7,418 nucleotides of DNA from UBA9464 sp003445095 (GTDB lineage Bacteria; Verrucomicrobiota; Verrucomicrobiia; Limisphaerales; UBA9464), in contig DAOMZG010000328.1 of NCBI GenBank assembly GCA_035437945.1, positions 1 to 7,418 of the forward strand. Reading direction: 5' to 3'. Shown here piece after piece: positions 6,363 through 7,418 of the stretch. The notes under the pieces were generated by a model. The model did not search any database, had not been told where the DNA came from, and saw nothing but the letters and a program-made list of their open reading frames with translations. A program made the translations under genes and the position numbers. The stretch's first letter is position 1, and each line of letters begins with the position of its first letter.

Positions 6363-7208
6363 TCAACGCTTCACCGTGGTGTGCCGCCGCAACCACTCCG
6401 TGTCGCTCTTGCTCGTCGTTCCCGGAACGCCCCCATGCACTGAGTGATAATCGCCCACATAACCGGGCTTCACGAACTTGGCATCGTTCCACTTGTGGCC
6501 TTCGGAATGCCCATCGGCGAACGAGAAGCTGGTGTTACGACCGTGATAACTTCCAGGGACGTGGTACACGCCGGCGTTGCCGGTCATGTTTACTCCGAAG
6601 AAAGGCCGACAAATGCTTTCCGGATGAATCTCGCCGAAAACGAAAATGTCGCTGGCCCCAACCACTTCGCCCGATTTTTTGGGCACCAACCAAACCCGGC
6701 TATCGCCCTGGCCGTTGTACGTGGCACCGGTCCACCCAACATAAGCATTCATGGAGTAGGTGCGCGGATTGCGACTCTTTCGACCGTTGATGACCACCGT
6801 GTACTTGTCTCCCGGGCACTTGAAACTGCCTTTCGCCTTCAAGTACGGCGCGATTAGCGACACGCGCTCATTGATTAGCCCATCCGCCGAGCCTTCGACG
6901 AGATTGCTGCCTTCTCGGCCTTCGACCCACAATTTAGGAACAAAATTCGCCGGCGGATTCACCAAGCTGACGTTCGCGTCTCCTTCGCCATTGGGGGCGA
7001 AGGAATCCTGGAAGTCAGTGGCATAGACCAACGACGCCGTAATCAGTTGTTTCGTATTGTTGAGGCAGGCGATGCCGGTAGCCTTCGTTTTGGCTTGGGA
7101 CAGCGCCGGGAGCAGCATTCCCGCGAGGATGGCAATGATCGCGATCACGACCAAGAGTTCGATGAGCGTGAAGCCGCGACGGCGTCGGCGAGAGTGGGAA
7201 GCTTGCAT
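6363..7208 (-). CDS. Prepilin-like protein with H-X9-DG motif
   Basis: A 281-residue secreted or surface protein of the type IV pilin / type II secretion pseudopilin-like class. The basic leader (SRRRRRG, residues 6-12) precedes a prepilin peptidase site, with cleavage predicted between G12 and F13. E17 is at mature position 5, followed by a hydrophobic helix (about 14-36) ending LLPALSQAK. The C-terminal half contains H222-x9-D232-G233 in a FSFADGH context, the H-X9-DG motif found in large paralogous families of Planctomycetes, Verrucomicrobia and Lentisphaerae. Three cysteines (48, 131, 200) are present in the mature part. The role of this class is poorly known; attachment, pseudopilus or substrate-handling functions have been suggested, and nothing here selects among them. 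It sits 27 bp after a TPR-like gene and 9 bp before thiE, probably in one transcript. The upstream sequence shows no strong ribosome binding site. Confidence 0.93.
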   Translation of the reverse strand: MQASHSRRRRRGFTLIELLVVIAIIAILAGMLLPALSQAKTKATGIACLNNTKQLITASLVYATDFQDSFAPNGEGDANVSLVNPPANFVPKLWVEGREGSNLVEGSADGLINERVSLIAPYLKAKGSFKCPGDKYTVVINGRKSRNPRTYSMNAYVGWTGATYNGQGDSRVWLVPKKSGEVVGASDIFVFGEIHPESICRPFFGVNMTGNAGVYHVPGSYHGRNTSFSFADGHSEGHKWNDAKFVKPGYVGDYHSVHGGVPGTTSKSDTEWLRRHTTVKR

Positions 7209-7235
7209 GCAGTGGGGGCAAGCTACCGTACGTGC

Positions 7236-7418
7236 CTATGCCTGCAAGTCTGCAAGCAATCCTTCGACCTCCGCCAAGGGACCTTCGTGGCCCTGTTGGT
7301 GAGCAAGGTCTCGTGCCTTTTGGAGTCCCACTACCGCCGCCGCACGATCGCCCTGCTCCAGATCGCACTTCGCGATGAGAATCTGCACGACCATCCAATC
7401 GGGCTTTTTGGTCAAGGC
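7236..7418 (-). CDS. TPR-like protein, C-terminal fragment cut by the window edge
   Basis: An open frame enters from the right edge and ends at TAG (7236-7238), giving the last 60 residues of a protein. The stretch ILIAKCDLEQGDRAAAVVGL continues into QKARDLAHQQ and has the small/large residue pattern of a tetratricopeptide repeat helix pair: alanines and leucines at repeat positions, Gly-Asp at the turn, and an Ala-x-Asp-Leu-Ala helix. A further helix (EVEGLLADL) ends the protein. TPR proteins are usually scaffolds for protein-protein contacts; the full domain make-up lies outside the window. The gene is on the same strand as the prepilin-like gene 27 bp downstream, which suggests one operon. 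The frame is open over the full visible length. The TPR call rests on pattern only. Confidence 0.7.
   Translation of the reverse strand, partial: ALTKKPDWMVVQILIAKCDLEQGDRAAAVVGLQKARDLAHQQGHEGPLAEVEGLLADLQA

Overview
The window looks like chromosomal DNA from a GC-rich member of Verrucomicrobiota, probably near the Pedosphaera/Limisphaerales group. The main clue is a prepilin-like protein that combines an N-terminal GFTLIELLVVIAIIAILAG-type segment with an H-X9-DG motif, a pairing typical of the Planctomycetes-Verrucomicrobia-Lentisphaerae superphylum. A remnant resembling the ECF sigma factors abundant in those phyla agrees with this. The assignment is inference from protein character, not from a marker gene.

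Left half, + strand (about 259-3032): two genes overlapping by ATGA form a tight translational unit. The first is a polytopic membrane protein of about 10 segments. It carries a duplicated D-x2-W-H-x3-G-x-D-x(4,5)-P-x-H motif. The second is a predicted exported, membrane-anchored protein with two copies of a module ending in HLHP. Neither can be given a biochemical function. The duplicated histidine motifs in both partners make a metal- or haem-linked envelope role a reasonable hypothesis. A perfect 16-bp-arm hairpin lies upstream at 108-141.

Middle (3033-3412): a 380-bp gap between convergent genes. It holds an 11-bp-arm hairpin, then three stem-loops placed end to end with no spacer bases, then a short degenerate fragment resembling an ECF sigma factor.

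Right half, - strand (7418 down to 3413): reading in the direction of transcription, there is the C-terminal end of a TPR-like protein cut by the window edge, a prepilin-like H-X9-DG protein 27 bp later, thiE (thiamine phosphate synthase) 9 bp later, and after 151 bp glgP (alpha-glucan phosphorylase with an N-terminal DUF3417 domain). Close spacing suggests the first three are co-transcribed; glgP may read through or have its own promoter. No metabolic logic linking them is evident.

No tRNA, rRNA, CRISPR array, intact mobile element or recognisable riboswitch was seen. The parts most worth a second look are the back-to-back hairpin array, the sigma-factor relic and the two-gene membrane/periplasm module. 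The remaining genes are ordinary members of known families.
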